The position numbers and the translations under genes are program-made. Of a DNA stretch of 64,000 nt, positions 1 through 13,796 are shown piece by piece. Below the pieces are notes generated by a model. The model saw only the letters and a list, made by a program, of their open reading frames with translations, searched no databases and was not told the DNA's origin. Position 1 is the first letter of the stretch. Every line of letters begins with the position of its first letter. Source of the stretch: Artemisia argyi (lineage: Eukaryota > Streptophyta > Magnoliopsida > Asterales > Asteraceae); contig CM060698.1 in NCBI GenBank assembly GCA_030686995.1, positions 144,727,106 to 144,791,105 on the forward strand, written 5' to 3'.

Positions 1-973
1 TAGAGTTAGGAAGTCTATCGTCATCGCTCATGTCGGATGATGATGATGATGGTGTAGGTGAGCGAGTACGTTTGCCCTTGCCTTTGAAAACTCGTTTATC
101 ACTTAAAGGAACGAAGATGTGAGGAACGAGAGAATAGTCAAGGTGCATTCCATTATCGTTAGGAGGAATGGGTGAGATTGCTCTAAAGAGGCGAGTAAGA
201 AGCATTCCATAAGGAAGAGCGGTAGTTCCAACTAAGGGTATGTTGGCCATTCTTTTGGCTAGGTAGTAGGCTAAGTTGAATGGTTGACCAGTGGAAATGC
301 TATAGAGCATGTAGCAAAGGCATGTGTTGACATGATCTCTATTTCCTATGGTACTTATGACGTTAGCTCTAAGGATTTCTTCCCACTTCTTAAATTGTGG
401 TTTAAGCTCATTGACCTCCATACCAAAAGGATCCTTATCCACAATATTCCCCGAATGATTCTTCCTAGTGGTAGAGGTTCTAACAAAGAGATGTTCCTTA
501 ATAGTTTCCTTACTAGCTAGAGGTGTGTCGTATGGATGAAAACGCTCAATCGAGTCAAGGCTTGAAATAGGCCACTTATCTGTGTAGAGACAAGTGCCCG
601 CATTTGGGACACCAAAGATGATGTCTAAGTCTTTTAAATATATGAAATTTGGTATTTAATTTGTTGTGAAGTTTAATGATATCTTACCAAAATCATTTGT
701 GGAGAGGTTTACGGTTGCATAGAATTCTAAGATGAACCTAGGACAAATTGGCTCATCGATATCAAGGAGACAATCAAAGTTGATTGCGGAAAAGCTTTGG
801 CGAATAGATGTTCCTTCTAGAAAGGATGGATCAATGGTTCTACCTTCGTGAACATAGCGTTTTTCTAGTGCCTTAAAGGTTTCTACTTGAACTTTGTTGA
901 GACCTTTGGTCCTATGGTGTTTGGGCATGTACTTAAGGGTTTCCTTGTGATCGGATTTATTTGCGTGAGGCAT
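1..973 (-). pseudogene. Retrotransposon-type ORF, partial, one in-frame stop
   Basis: I see one reading frame running from an ATG at 973-971 to the left window edge, so the 3' end is missing. It is interrupted once, by TAA at 656-658, and the same frame continues on both sides. The part after the stop reads through about 215 codons without a break. The N-terminal stretch with 'ICPRFILEFYA' and the later 'MLTRLFRAISP' resemble the large gag-like or plant-transposon ORFs abundant in Asteraceae genomes (recalled, not searched). The C-terminal end is Ser/Asp-rich. A good 3' splice site (TTTTCTAG) sits at 990-982, just before the ATG, so the seven upstream in-frame codons from 994 are probably intron. 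Function is unknown beyond being TE-derived. Confidence 0.6.
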
Positions 974-1433
974 GTTGATTCCTAGAAAACACAAAATTAT
1001 ATGTTAATGACTTTTAACAATGTGGATGTTCTAATATGTTCCTATATGCAAACAATGTGGAGACTTGGTTATCTTGACTCATTTTGATTCCCAAATTGTT
1101 TTGTCTTGCAAGTTTTGTTATAAAAACAAAAGATAACCAACACTCTCCTAATTGAATGTGTCTTCAATTGAATGTACCCGAAAATACATATTAGTTATGT
1201 ATCCCCTTTAGCATTCAAGAGATAGTATGCAAGTGATGTTTTAATGATGTTTTTCATTTGTTTTAACAATGTGGTGATGAATCATGTTCTAGTCTTGGAT
1301 TGCGATTTTTGAAAGACAATGCACTTGGTGTGTTTGGCAAATCAAAGTAACAACAAAAAGGATACAATTCTTAACTAATGGAAGACATGATTGGCTAGCC
1401 ACCAAGTTTTTCATGAATCAAGAAGTTTTATGC

Positions 1434-1438
1434 ATAAA
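1434..1438. repeat. Target-site duplication (left), ATAAA
   Basis: The five bases before the left LTR equal the five after the right LTR (14,178-14,182). The match is perfect and is the expected length for copia integrase. Confidence 0.95.
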
Positions 1439-1807
1439 TGTTAGGAATACGATTATTCATATGAAGACTCGGTCACCCCGAGTATAGTTTAGCATATTGT
1501 AGCTCGTAGTAATTATCATATTAGTTAGTACGTAGTGTAGTATTAGTTAGTATTTGTAGGGTCGGGTCGGGTCTCTTACCCACTGTCAGCCCGTTTCAAG
1601 GGGCGTTTACATTGTAACTATATATACCCTTTCCCACCCATGGGAAAGGGTTGGACCTTCACTTGCAATCTAACATTCAACAAGTTTTCTCATACAAGGC
1701 TCCCACCTCTCTCATCTCATTCTCTCTCTAACATCTCACTAGAAAATACATCTTTAATCATCACAAATCACTTAACCATCCATGTTCATATATTAGAGTA
1801 TATTACA
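1439..1807 (+). repeat. 5' LTR of the copia element
   Basis: Begins TGTTAGGAAT and ends TATTACA. A TATA box (TATATATA) lies at about 1,619-1,626, marking the likely U3/R promoter. It lacks a 12-bp segment present in the 3' LTR. Confidence 0.93.
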
Positions 1808-1809
1808 AT

Positions 1810-1823
1810 TGGTATCAAGAGCC
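1810..1823 (+). other. Primer-binding site (tRNA-Met type)
   Basis: TGGTATCAAGAGCC starts two bases after the LTR. This is the usual plant copia PBS, complementary to the initiator tRNA-Met 3' end with one extra A. Confidence 0.88.
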
Positions 1824-2049
1824 ATGGTTTTATCCTAGGATTCATGGTATGCTCGAATTTATAGTATGGTTTGTGGTTTTAGGGTGGTTCGACTTCTTCT
1901 AGTGGTTTTCACACGAGTTTGATCTCATCAGGTGTTTATCTCGACATTCTTCTTGTACTTTCTTGTTTATTAGTTGTGTAGACACCTTGTTGTAACCTTG
2001 GTTTAGTCATTTCATCACTTGGGTGGACATTGGTGGCATTTCGAGTGCT

Positions 2050-2535
2050 ATTTCTTGCTAGCGAGTTGGTACCTCTTGGTAGAGGGTTGGCAGTTGTGTG
2101 TAGCGAGTTGAGGTTAGAGATTTGGCGGTTTGCTATTTTGGGACATACGGACAAATCGCTACGATAGTGACACTTTTGTCTCATTCCTAGCGAGTTGTCA
2201 GGTTTAGGTTGTAGCGAGTTGGCATTGGCGAGTTGAGCAGTTAGCATATTGCCAGATAGCGAGTTGATATCTAGCGAGTTGAGGCTTCAGCGATTTGAGA
2301 ATAGCGAGTTGAGCAGCCAGCGTTTTGTCAGATTAGCGACTTGTCCATTGGCGAGTTGTACAGTTACCATATTGTCAGATAGCGTGTTGACAGTAGCGAG
2401 TTATCAGGTTTTGGTAATAGCGAGTTGATAATCAGCGAGTTGATTCCTGTCTAGCGAGTTAGTGCAGGTTTGTGGCGAGTTGATTTATTTCAGCGACTTG
2501 GTACTTGTAGCGAGTTAAAGCCTTAGCGAGTTGTG
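2050..2535 (+). repeat. Degenerate AGCGAGTTG repeat array in the copia 5' leader
   Basis: Between PBS and gag the motif GCGAGTT(G/A) recurs about 16 times at irregular 15-50-base spacing (for example 2,051, 2,103, 2,189, 2,258, 2,305, 2,419, 2,453, 2,524). Variants AGCGATTTG, AGCGACTTG and AGCGTGTTG lie between them. It is not a clean tandem repeat because the linkers differ. Its position in the transcribed leader would suit an RNA-level role such as packaging or dimerisation, but that is speculation. Confidence 0.8.
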
Positions 2536-2797
2536 ATTATCTTAGCGTGTTAACATTTGTGAAATTTGTGAGCTGTAGCGGCTTAAGTTGTTACATCTAC
2601 TCCTTCAGTAACTTGACGTTGTGAGACTATTCCTACAACTTGACTTGTTATTTTCAATAGTAACTTGACGTTGTAAGTTTAATCTTATGATTTGACTTGT
2701 TTTCTGAGAAGTGATTGTAATTCGACTTGTTGCAACAAAACACGAATCTCACGTGTGTTTAACAGCTTGATACGTGCAACTACTCAGTCTTCACAGC

Positions 2798-5700
2798 ATG
2801 GCAAGCACTGCATCGGATGACATTCAGGTAGCAGGATCGGATACTCGTCCACCTATGCTGTACAGGACCGACTATGAGTCATGGGCACAAAGGATTCGTC
2901 TATACTGCTTGGGTAAGGAAAATGGTGTGAAAATCCTGAAATCCATTGATAATGGACCTTTCATCATGGGGACAACCAGAGACACTATCGCAGCTACTGA
3001 TGACAATCCTGCGGCAGTTGGTCCAGAAAGACCTCGTATCTACAATGATCTTTCTGATGAAGAAAAGAAACGCTATGATGCTGACATCAGAGCTTCGAAT
3101 ATTGTCATTCAAGGACTTCCTAAAGATGTCTACAAACTCATCAACTTTAACACATAAGCGAAAGCAGTTTGGGATAATGTGAAGATGCTTCTTGCAGGGT
3201 CTGAGTTAACCAAAGAAGATAGGGAGTCTCAACTGTATGATGAATTCGAGTACTTCAAAATGAATCCAGGTGAAAGCATCACTGACTGCTACGTCAGATT
3301 TCACAAGCTAGTCAATGACATGAGCGCCATCAAGATGACAATGCCCAACATTCATCTCAATTCAAAATTCGTGAATAACATGGCACCTAAATGGGATAGC
3401 TTTGTTACAGCTGTCAAGCTCAACAAAGGTCTCAGGCATACTAATCATGAACAACTTTATGCATATCTCCAACAACATGAGAAACATGCAGCTTATGATC
3501 GGGTAATGCGAGAAAAGCTCAGTCCTACAACAACTAATGAGTCTATTGCCTTTGTGTCTAATGTTCAACAACTTACTCAGTCTTCAAATGATCAATCTCA
3601 ACTACCTTCATCCAGGTCTACCCCAACTAATGGACAATCATCAACTCCCTCACCAACTACCTTAAACACCCATCCTGACTCTGGATATTCTCAAACCGAC
3701 ATGATGATTGATAACCTCTCCAACCAAGTCTCCTTATTAGTCCAACAGTTCAGAGCTGTACTTCCACCAACAAACAACCAACTCAGGACTTCGTCTAACC
3801 CACGTAATTAGGCAGTCATTGAAGATGGAAGAGTGGTGGTGCAGAATGTGTAATGAAGACAAAATGTCAATCCAAGAAATGCTGGTAGAGATAATGGGCA
3901 GTATAGAGTCGGGAATGCGCTTCAAGTGCAAGCTAGGCAGCCTAAGTGCTATAACTGTGGAAGGCTGGGCCATATAGCTAGGAATTGCACTCTTCCAAAG
4001 CGTCCTCAAAACTCAGAGTACTTCAAGGACAAGATGTTGCTAATGCAGGCGCAAGAGAATGGTACTGCTCTAGATGAAGAAGCTTTGCTCTTTCTAGCTG
4101 GTGATGACAAGAATACGTTTGATGCTGATGTGGATGATCAACCTGTTCTGGACATGGCACTCAATGATCCGAACATCTTCCAAGTTGAAGACTGTGATGC
4201 TTTTGATTCGGATGTTGATGAAGAACCCATAGCTCAAACCATCTTCATAGCTAATCTTTCTGCAGCTGCATCATGTCCACAGCAATCTGGCTCCTCCATC
4301 ACTTCTGCTATCTCTGAGGTACCAAAGCCACTAAATTCTAATCTGAATTGCTCTATCAATCCACAGGTGGCATGTGACTCGGTACAACCTACGAACATTG
4401 ACAACACAGATATCATTAATATGGGAAATACCAATAATATCCCATATGAATGGTATGTAAATGACAATAAAATGAAAGTTGTACCAAGTGACATGCCGTC
4501 GGTTGATGCTAGAGAACTTGAGTTACATGAGCACACTATATACAACTCTGATGACTCCTTGATCACTAGAGTTAACATCCTTAAGGATCAGGTGGCCTTA
4601 TACGAGCAGCGTGCTAAATTTGAACTTAATGAACGTGAGCAGAAAATGGAATGGCAATTGCGTACTTACATATCTGAAAACAATGCCAAACAAGAAACAT
4701 TGAAAAAGGAGTTAGTTTCTTTAAAAAAAAAACAATTGGATCAGACTGTCAAGCAAAGACAGGAAATTCAAAAGGGGTTGACTTCAATCAAACTCGACTA
4801 CCAAGAAAAAGAAACCAAACTTCTAAATGATTTTTCAAAACTCAAAACATTGAAAAACAAATTGGAAGATAAGTTGTACATGCAAGGCCAAACCATTCAA
4901 TCTGCTCAAATGATGGAAAAACATAGGAAACTAAGAGATGAATTTAGTGAACTTGATGCCTCTAAGACTAAAGCTAAATTTCTTAGAATTGGTATAGGTG
5001 CTCAACCTGCGCTATATGATGCACACACTATGCTTGACCCTAACCATTCCCCTCCTGATGTGAAATCATATGATGAGATTGATGAGGCTGAGGATAGAAC
5101 TAGGGAAAAACTTGCTGAGCGACTTAAGGATCCACCATGCGTTGCTAAAAATATTGTGTTTCACCATGATTATACAAATGACAATCACTCAGCTATTTTT
5201 GTCCCTCAAAAGAAAATCCTTCTTGAAAAAGTGTTCTGGAATATTGACATGGAAAAAATGAAAGCTGAAAGAATCATTGGTAATACATGTACCATCTTTA
5301 GGATTGCTGACCCAACCATCTATCCCTTGCACACACCCCAACATCTTGTGCCATATACCTTACCCACACAGTGTAACACCTTAATTGCGTTATATGTTCT
5401 AGGCCAATTGTTTAAGGATTTTGAAAAAACATGCAAAACTAGAATTACACCAACTGGGATTACAGAAGGGGAAAGGGGGTTTGAGCAAACAAAGCAGTGT
5501 TACCTAACTGAAGTTATGCCATTTTTCGATCTTCTTAAAGAACACTTTGAAGGCCTTAAAACTACCATCAATAATGGTGTGAATCAAATGAAAAAGGTTT
5601 TTAAAGAAGTAGAAAATGAGGGTAACCAATTGGCAATCGATCTCAAATACAGTGAAATTCACAGAAAAAACATCCTCATCATGAATGAGGACTTGATTGC

Positions 5701-8700
5701 TAATTGCATTGCACAAGATGTCTTTTACACTGTTATTGGCTCTGCCCTATCTGCTAAGCAATTTCATGAAATGTCCATTACTTTGAATGTATTTCAGAAT
5801 CGTGTGATTGAGCTTGAGGGGGAGAATTACCAACTAAACTACAAAATTCAAAACGACGACCATGACAACATGGTCAGGAGTTTTTCAAAACTAGAAGTTG
5901 ATAATTTTAAATTGCAACTAAAATACCAACATCTAAAAGAAAACGTAAAAGTATCAAATGCCAAGACATCTTTGGATGCTCCTGAATTTGATACATGTTT
6001 TGAATTAGCCAAAAAGGATGATGTAATTCAAGCTCACTCAAACACGATTCGGAAGTTGAGGGCCCAAATTGCACAATTAAAATTGAACAAAAGCGATGTG
6101 ACCAATACCAATTACCAGAAGTCGATAGATTCTCAAAACTTTCAGAAACAGGGCATGATCAATGAATTACAACATGAAAATGAGTGGCTTCGTGCTGAAA
6201 TGTCAAACGCTAAACAACGTTACAAATAATTGTTTTAGTCTATTAAAATAACACGTGACCAAACAATGAAAGAGTCAGTTCTTTGTTAAATGAAATTGAG
6301 AATCTAAAGACTATGGTGAAGGGTAAAATGCCCATCGTTTCATGTGATCATGCAATTTCCAATGTACATGCTTGTAAGAAATATGCGTGTGATGCTATCA
6401 ATGTCTCTCTTCCCCTTAGGAACAATAAGTTAGTTCACAACAACTACCTTAAGAATCTTAAGGATTGTCTGGCCATGCTTAGAGAAACCATTGAAGAAGA
6501 GAGAATATCTAAACCAAATGATGATGTTGTTACTGGTGCTTGTTTCCTCACTAATAGAGCCCAAGAACTATTAGAATATGCCATAGGATCATGCCCCAAG
6601 AATGATAACAAGTCGGAAAGGTCATTTGCATCGCACTCTTACAGTAGCAACAAACATGTTACATTAGATCATCCCCAAACCATGTCACAATCCACCATCA
6701 TGATCACCGGTAAACAAGTAGCAACTAATCATACTAATGTTCCCGTCATTGCTTCTACAGGAGTAAAAGGTGTATCTAATGCTAGCAAGTCACAGCCTAG
6801 GTGCAATACAAAGAATGATAGGATCTTGCCAGCTAAGAGTACACTTATAAAGGAAGTAGAAGAATCATCTAGGAACAATAAAGTTATGCTTAATGAAAGG
6901 AATCGAGTTGATTCAAACATTTGTGATAACAATGATGTAATTAATTCGAATTCTGGTGTTATTTGTAAGACTTGTAACAAATGCTTATTTTATGGTAATC
7001 ATGATGCTTGCGTTGTGTCCTTTCTTAAGTCCACTATGAAATCTCCAGTTATGAATGTCTCGAGTGTTAAACGGGTAAAACAAGTATGGAGTAAAACAGG
7101 AAAAGTATTCACTAATGTTGGTTATCAATGGAGACCTACTGGAAGGAAATTCACTCTAAGGGAAAAGTGCCCAATGACTAGGATCACTAATTCCAAAGTT
7201 GTGACTATTAAGAAGTGGGGACCTACTGGTAGACTGTTCCCAATAGAAGAACTTAGTACCACTCCCAATTCTAGTGCATCAAAATGTGAAAGTTCCAGTG
7301 AGATATCTGTGACATATGATAATCCAATATTTGTGTGTGCTAACCAAACGGACCCCAACTGTTTGTGGGGCTCCAGGTTTTTCAGTTATCCACGATTGTC
7401 TGGTTTCAAATGCAGGTCGTACAAATCGTCCTTTGGTATTTGGACTCAGGCTGCTCAAAACATATGACTGGAGATCGCTCGCGGCTCAAGAATTTCGTGG
7501 AAAAGTTTATTGGTACGGTTAGATTTGGAAATGACCATTTTGGATCTATAATGGGTTATGGGGATTACGTCTTTGGAGACAGTGTGATATCCAGAGTTTA
7601 CTACGTGGAAGGACTTGGGCACAATCTATTTTCTGTTGGTCAATTCTGTGACTCTGATCTTGAAGTTGCTTTCAGAAAACACACCTGTTTTGTTAGAGAA
7701 TTAGATGGTGTAGATCTCCTCAAGGGGAGTCGGGGCACTAATCTTTATACCATCTCTATCGAAGACATGTTACGGTCCTCACCAATTTGCTTGCTTTCTA
7801 AAGCCTCCAAGAACAAATCATGGTTGTGGCATCGTCGTTTAAACCATTTGAACTTCGGTACCATCAATGAACTCACACGTAAAGATCTTGTTCGAGGCTT
7901 GCCCAGACTGAAGTATGAAAAAGACCACCTGTGTTCCGCATGTCAAATGGGCAAAAGCAAAAAGCACATACATAAACCCAAGACAATCAATTCCATCATG
8001 GAAGTTCTACACACTCTCCACATGGATCTCTGTGGACCAATGAGGATTCAAAGTATCAATGGAAAGAAATATGTGCTGGTTATTGTTGATGATTTCTCTC
8101 GATTCACGTGGGTAAAGTTTCTACGATCAAAAGACGAGACTCCAGAAACCATCATCAAACTCATAAAAATGTTGCAAGTTCGTCTCAACAAAACAGTTAG
8201 ATTCATTCGAACTGATAATGGAACGGAGTTTGTGAACAAACAACTTACTCAATTTTATGAAGGTGTCGGAATTAGTCATCAAAAGAGCATTCCACGTACT
8301 CCTCAACAAAATGGAGTTGTTGAAAGACGCAACCGCACATTAGTTGAAGCTGCAAGGACTATGCTCATCTTCTCCAAAGCTCCTATGTTTCTTTGGGCTG
8401 AGGCAATTGCAACAGCATGTTATACACAGAATAGATCCTTGATACATCCTCTCTACTGCAAGACTCTATATGAACTGGTCCATGGCAGAAAACCGGATCT
8501 CTCGGTCCTTCGTGTATTTGGTGCATTGTGTTATCCAACAAATGACAGTGAAGACCTGGGGAAACTCAAGGCCAAGGCTGACATTGGTTTCTTTGTTGGC
8601 TATGCTCTAGAACGAAAGGGATACCGAATCTACAACAAACATACTAGAGACATAATGGAAACAATCCACATCACTTTCGATGAGCTGACAGAGCAACTGG

Positions 8701-10886
8701 TTCCTGGACAATCAAGTTCTAGACCCGTACCTAACCTCTTATCTCCTGGACCTATAAGCTCCAGGCTTGTACAGAATTCCACTCCTGTTACTCCCTTCGT
8801 ACCTCCTACAAGTGATGATTGGAAAAAGCTATTTGACCCCATGTTTGATGAATACTTTGAACCTCAAAATGTGGACGCTCTAGAAGTCACTGTCATTCCA
8901 CAACCAGCTGGGGTAGCTATTGTCCCAATTGTTAATTCTGGTCCATCCACTTCGTTATCATGGGATCCTGAAGCTCCCACCATCAGTCATTCAATCACCA
9001 CATCTAATGGTCAATCCTCATCTGTACAACGAGTTGCAGCTGTAAATAACTCTTTTAGTGAGAATCCCTTCGCTCCACCTGATAATGAGCCGTTTGTTAA
9101 CATCTTTGCACCCGAACTGTCAAATGATGCTACATCCTCAGATGAATCAAACACGGCTACCTCAGTTCCCTACTCTCAACCTCATGAACACCTTAGGAAA
9201 TAGACAAATGAACACCCTATTGACAACATTATTGGAAACCCCTCACGTCCGGTATCAACCCATAAGCAACTTGCTACCGACGCTTTGTGGTGCTTCTTCA
9301 ATTCAGTCCTCTCTAAAGTTGAGCCTAAAGATTTCAAGGATGCAATGTCTTAACATTCATGGTTCACTGCTATGGTGGATGAAATTCATGAGTTTTATCG
9401 ACTTGACGTGTGGGAATTAGTGTCGCCTCCTGAGTGTGCTATGATAATTGCTCTCAAATGGATATTTAAAGTGAAGCTTGATGAGCATGGAGATGTATTA
9501 AAGAACAAGACAAGACTTGTGGCAAAAGGATATCGTCAAGAAGAAGGCATTGACTTTGAAGAATCCTTCGCACCAGTTGCTAGAATTGAAGCCATAAGAA
9601 TATTTCTAGCAAATGCCGCTAGTCAAAATATGGTGATGTATCAGATGGATGTTAAGACGGCATTTTTAAATGGCGATCTTAAAGAAGTGGTGTATGTAAG
9701 TCAACCTGAAGGATTCGTAGATCCTGAACGCCCTAACCATGTGTATCGCTTGAAGAAGGCCATTTATGGTCTTAAACAAGCTCCCAGGGCGTGGTATGAC
9801 ACTTTGTCAAAGTTCCTTCTTGCCAACAAGTTCTCCAAAGGTGCTGTTGATCCTACACTCTTTACCAGAAAGACGGGCAAAACCTTTCTTCATGTGCAAA
9901 TATACGTTGATGACATAATATTTGCCTCTTCTGATCCTAAAGAGTGTGATCGCTTCTCCCAAGAGATGAGTTCTGAATTCCAGATGTCCATGATGGGTCA
10001 AATGTCCTTCTTTCTAGGGTTGCAAATATCTCAGAATCCCAACGGGATCTTCATCAATCAATCCAAGTATGCTAATGAAATCTTGTGGAAATTTGGATTT
10101 GATTCATGCGACGCTGTTGATACCCCTATGATGGAAAGATCAAAAATTGATGAAGATGATATCGGAATCCCTGTTGAACAAACCAAGTATCGAAGCATGA
10201 TTGGTTCCTTAATGTATCTTACTGCTAGCCGACCGGATCTTCTTTTTGCAGTCTGCATGTGTGCTCGGTATCAATCCAAACCTACCAAGAAACACCTGGA
10301 AGCTGTCAAGCGGGTCTTTCGGTATCTTAAAGGAACAATCCACTTGGGCCTATGGTACCCAAAGGATACTTCTATGGCCCTCACCGCCTATTCGGATGCT
10401 GACCATGCAGGATGTCAGGATACTCGTCGAAGTACATCTGGGGGTGCTCAGTTCTTGGGTAACAAGCTAGTTAGTTGGTCTTCAAAGAAACAAATGAGTA
10501 CTTCAATATCCTCCACAGAGGCTAAATACATTGCCATGTCCTCGTGCTGTGCTCAGATTCTATGTATGAGGTCTCAACTTTCGGACTATGGCTTCGTGTG
10601 CAACAAGATTCCTATGTATTGTGACAACAAAAGTGCAATTGCGCTTTGCTGCAACAATGTCCAGCATTCAAGAACTAAGCACATCGACATTCGACATCAC
10701 TTCATCAGGGAGCAAGTTGAGAAAGGAATTGTTGAACTTTACTTTGTGAGGACTGAGTTCCAGCTTGCTGATATCTTTACCAGAGCACTTTCTCGGGATC
10801 GATTTCAATTTATCCTCCCCCGCCTTGGTATGAAGAGTCTCACTCCTGAGGATCTCATAAGTCTTCAGGAAGATCAGGAGGAGTAA
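2798..10886 (+). pseudogene. copia gag-pol polyprotein, broken by stops and frameshifts
   Basis: Gag starts at ATG 2,798 (the GTG 24 bases upstream is only an open extension). It keeps one frame to about 6,230 but is interrupted by stops at 3,155, 3,809, 3,851, 3,854, 6,227 and 6,236. The zinc knuckle CYNCGRLGHIARNC lies at about 3,947-3,988, followed by about 700 residues rich in Lys, Glu and Gln (coiled coil). Frame changes occur near 6,270-6,283 and near 7,370-7,440. The third frame carries the protease motif DSG (about 7,443), the integrase HHCC zinc finger (about 7,830-7,965), the DDE core (Asp near 8,022, Asp near 8,211, Glu near 8,322), RT with YVDD (about 9,904) and RNase H (YSDADHAG about 10,390; STEAKY about 10,513). 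Further stops are at 9,201 and 9,351. Most stops look like C-to-T changes of Gln, Arg or Trp codons. Confidence 0.92.
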
Positions 10887-13796
10887 AGGGGTTGTTTCAT
10901 ATATCCTTTGTACATAGTATTAAATCAAAAAGAAAAAATAGAAAAATATAAAACTTATAAAATCCATAAAAATCTGAAAATTCACAAAAATCCAAAAATA
11001 TTCTTCTCACGACATGTCTCTTGTGTAATCAATATTATGTACGTTTCTAGAAATGTCATTCAATAATGACACGGAATCATACATATGCTTGAGCAAGAGT
11101 TTTTTTTCGGTTTCAAATAAAGCTTTCTTTTCTAAAACATGTCGTTCCGAAAAATATTCTTTCAAAATATGGTTTGCTATTACTTCAGATAGCAACCCGG
11201 TCTTAGTATTGGGGAAAGTTCGTCGCCAAAAAGATGACTGTTCCTTACAAAGGCATGAATTACTTCATATTCGTGCCTTTCCGATCTGATGTACGCTTAA
11301 GTGCATCATTTCTGGTAAAAGAAGAGAAGTCTTCTTTGCATCTCAAATGCTTTTCCTTTAATGATTCTTCGGGAAAGTATTTGCTCCAAACTTGGTGGTA
11401 CCATGGTTTTTGAAGATCAAACAAACCTGAAAAGTTGTTTAAAATTTACCACTCAATCGATGCTATAAAAATTAATATTTTATGCAAAATGTTTAATTTT
11501 AAAATGTGTCATCGATTGAGGGGGAGAATGACTTCAAAAATTATACATCATCAAAACAATGATCTTTGTGCATAACTTCAAGTGGATTAAGTTCAATTGT
11601 TATGTGTTAGTATATGAATTTTTCATGAGTTTATCGCTAAACTCAAAATCATTTATAAACTCATCATCTCTAACACATAACATACTCCCTCAAGGTTTGA
11701 GGGGGAGCTTAAATGTCGTCCCAAAATCAATCATTCTTAAAAATGTCACATCTTTCTCCAAAAAAAAAAACTTTAAACTTATTTAAATCACTTAGGATCA
11801 CAAATCTCAATTGGTTTGAAATTTTTGATCGGGGGAGAAGATGTGATTTAAATATGAAAAACTGATTAAAATGTGATGTTTGAACCTGAAAACAAAATAT
11901 GCTCTTTCCTATGTGCCAAACTCTTTCGTACATCACTGCACATATTGAGGGGGAGCAAAATGGTTTGTGTAAAAGGATCCTTGCATCTCATATGAGTGCA
12001 TCTCAGTCTTGACTCATGAATTGACGAAACACAAATGTCCTGAATCGAAAGGACTAGTCCTGGATGGGTAATAACTTCAAGCTGGTTTAACCAGTGATGT
12101 AAGCGTGTCTCGAAGAGGATTAGTTTAAGTAGAATGTACCGTTTCGAGAAACCTTGGGTGAATCTGATTGAGCCAGGTAATAACTTCAAGCTAGTTTATC
12201 TAGTGATGTAAGCGTGTCTCGAATGCCCGGTCATGTTCACTCAAGGTAGATCAATTCAAAAGTGCAACTCTTCCCGACATGCGCAAATTTTCAAATCAAT
12301 ACTTATGAGCACATGTTAAGGGGGAACATTTGAAAATGACAAAACTCTCAATGTGTTAACAAAATGTGTTTCTCAATCATAAACACATTGAGAGAATTTT
12401 AAATGATTTGGTAAATGACAACTTAGGACAGTCATGGAGTTATAAGGTGGCTAAGGCTAGGAAAACCGTCCTATGATCCGCCAGAGCCGGAAGGATCTAC
12501 CCATGGACAATACCAAATAGATAGTATTTAGAAGTCCGTAGGTATGATCATGAAAAAAGGAGAAATGTGAGAATGGAGAAAGAAGGGTTGAAGAATTAAA
12601 AAGAAATGAAATGAGAAAGGGTGAAAAGAAATAGCCGTCCAACTATTCAACCTTAGGGCAGAAACCGAGTTCAATTCATAATCTACTGATGGTTGCTAAG
12701 GCAACATCGGTATTGAAGACAAGACGTCATGGACCCAGTGACGCAATGCACTAAACCTTCTAGCCACTCAAGTTCTCTTAAAAGAACTTGTTTCATTCTC
12801 ACGGGGAACCGGTGTAATCTATCGACATATCTCTTAGAGATAGTTGATCTTGAAGCAGGAGACCTCTCCCTAATCTCCGCATAGGAAAACCAAATGCACT
12901 TATTGAGTCTAGAGCCTCGAGATGCATAAAAAGATCTCATAGGAACACGTGCTACTTCTATCCTGGTTGTTCAACATTAAGGACACCAGTGGATATCTTA
13001 TGTGTCCTACGCAGATCTTAGCAATCTGCCAGAACATTTATGAGGGATGTTGCTTTAGTAACTCCCAGTGATTGAATGGAAATTCCTGCCAGGGTCAACA
13101 TCAAGCAGCCCTGAAAGCAGGTCACTTAGGTAATCCCTTGTGGATTACGCTTAGTGGTCGTGACGGTTACTAACGGTCTACAGTCGTGGAGTGATCTCCA
13201 GCGACTCACCCAATCGTTGATCTACTTAGGTAGTTCATGTAAATCCTTTCAGGGTTTGCCGATTGGGAACGGTCTTGGTAAGGATTAGAAGGAGTCTTCA
13301 CACTATGTTGTTGACAATCTCTAACTCCAAACCTATAAGTATCAGATGATTTGTTGCTAACTGTCTACTTGCAGGAATTTCTAACGGTTGCGGTTGATTG
13401 CTGAAAAGATGCTGATCCATCAACACATGCTCACACTTCAACTTCATAACTCAAAGATATCATGATCATAGTATGGGCTTCAACCGTGCTTCCTCAACTC
13501 TGATGAAGAAGATCATGATCCTGAAAAGTGTGAGCATGCCAACACAAAGAGATTCATATCACTTGGAGACGTTACTACTCAAAGATGACCCTCAGACACT
13601 CATATGGATGATGAAGTCGAAGCTATTTCCTAAAATCATCCATCACATTGAAGGTGTCATCTAGAGTCTACCACATAATGCACAAAGATCTCAACAACGA
13701 AGGATCTAAAGGCTACGAGCTACAAAGATGTCATCAAAGACTTGTATGCTATGATTCAACATTTATTTTCCGGGGTGACCTCCCTTAGGGGGAGAT
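10887..13796 (+). other. Long copia 3' non-coding region between pol and PPT
   Basis: About 2.9 kb follows the RNase H stop with no convincing sense ORF. It is alignable by eye over most of its length with the reverse complement of 61,056-63,870. Landmarks shared by both are the block near 10,990-11,060, a duplicated module at 12,068-12,114 and 12,175-12,222, and the conserved stretch 12,457-13,300. Several runs of AGGGGGAG resemble extra polypurine tracts (for example near 11,520, 11,700 and 11,947). Confidence 0.75.
13786..13796 (+). other. Polypurine tract
   Basis: AGGGGGAGAT directly precedes the TG of the 3' LTR, the standard plus-strand primer position. Confidence 0.88.

Noticed and set aside
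3926..6229. A 767-codon frame as a stand-alone coiled-coil gene
   Set aside because: It is in the same frame as gag upstream, starts inside gag before the zinc knuckle, and is bounded by stops within the copia element.
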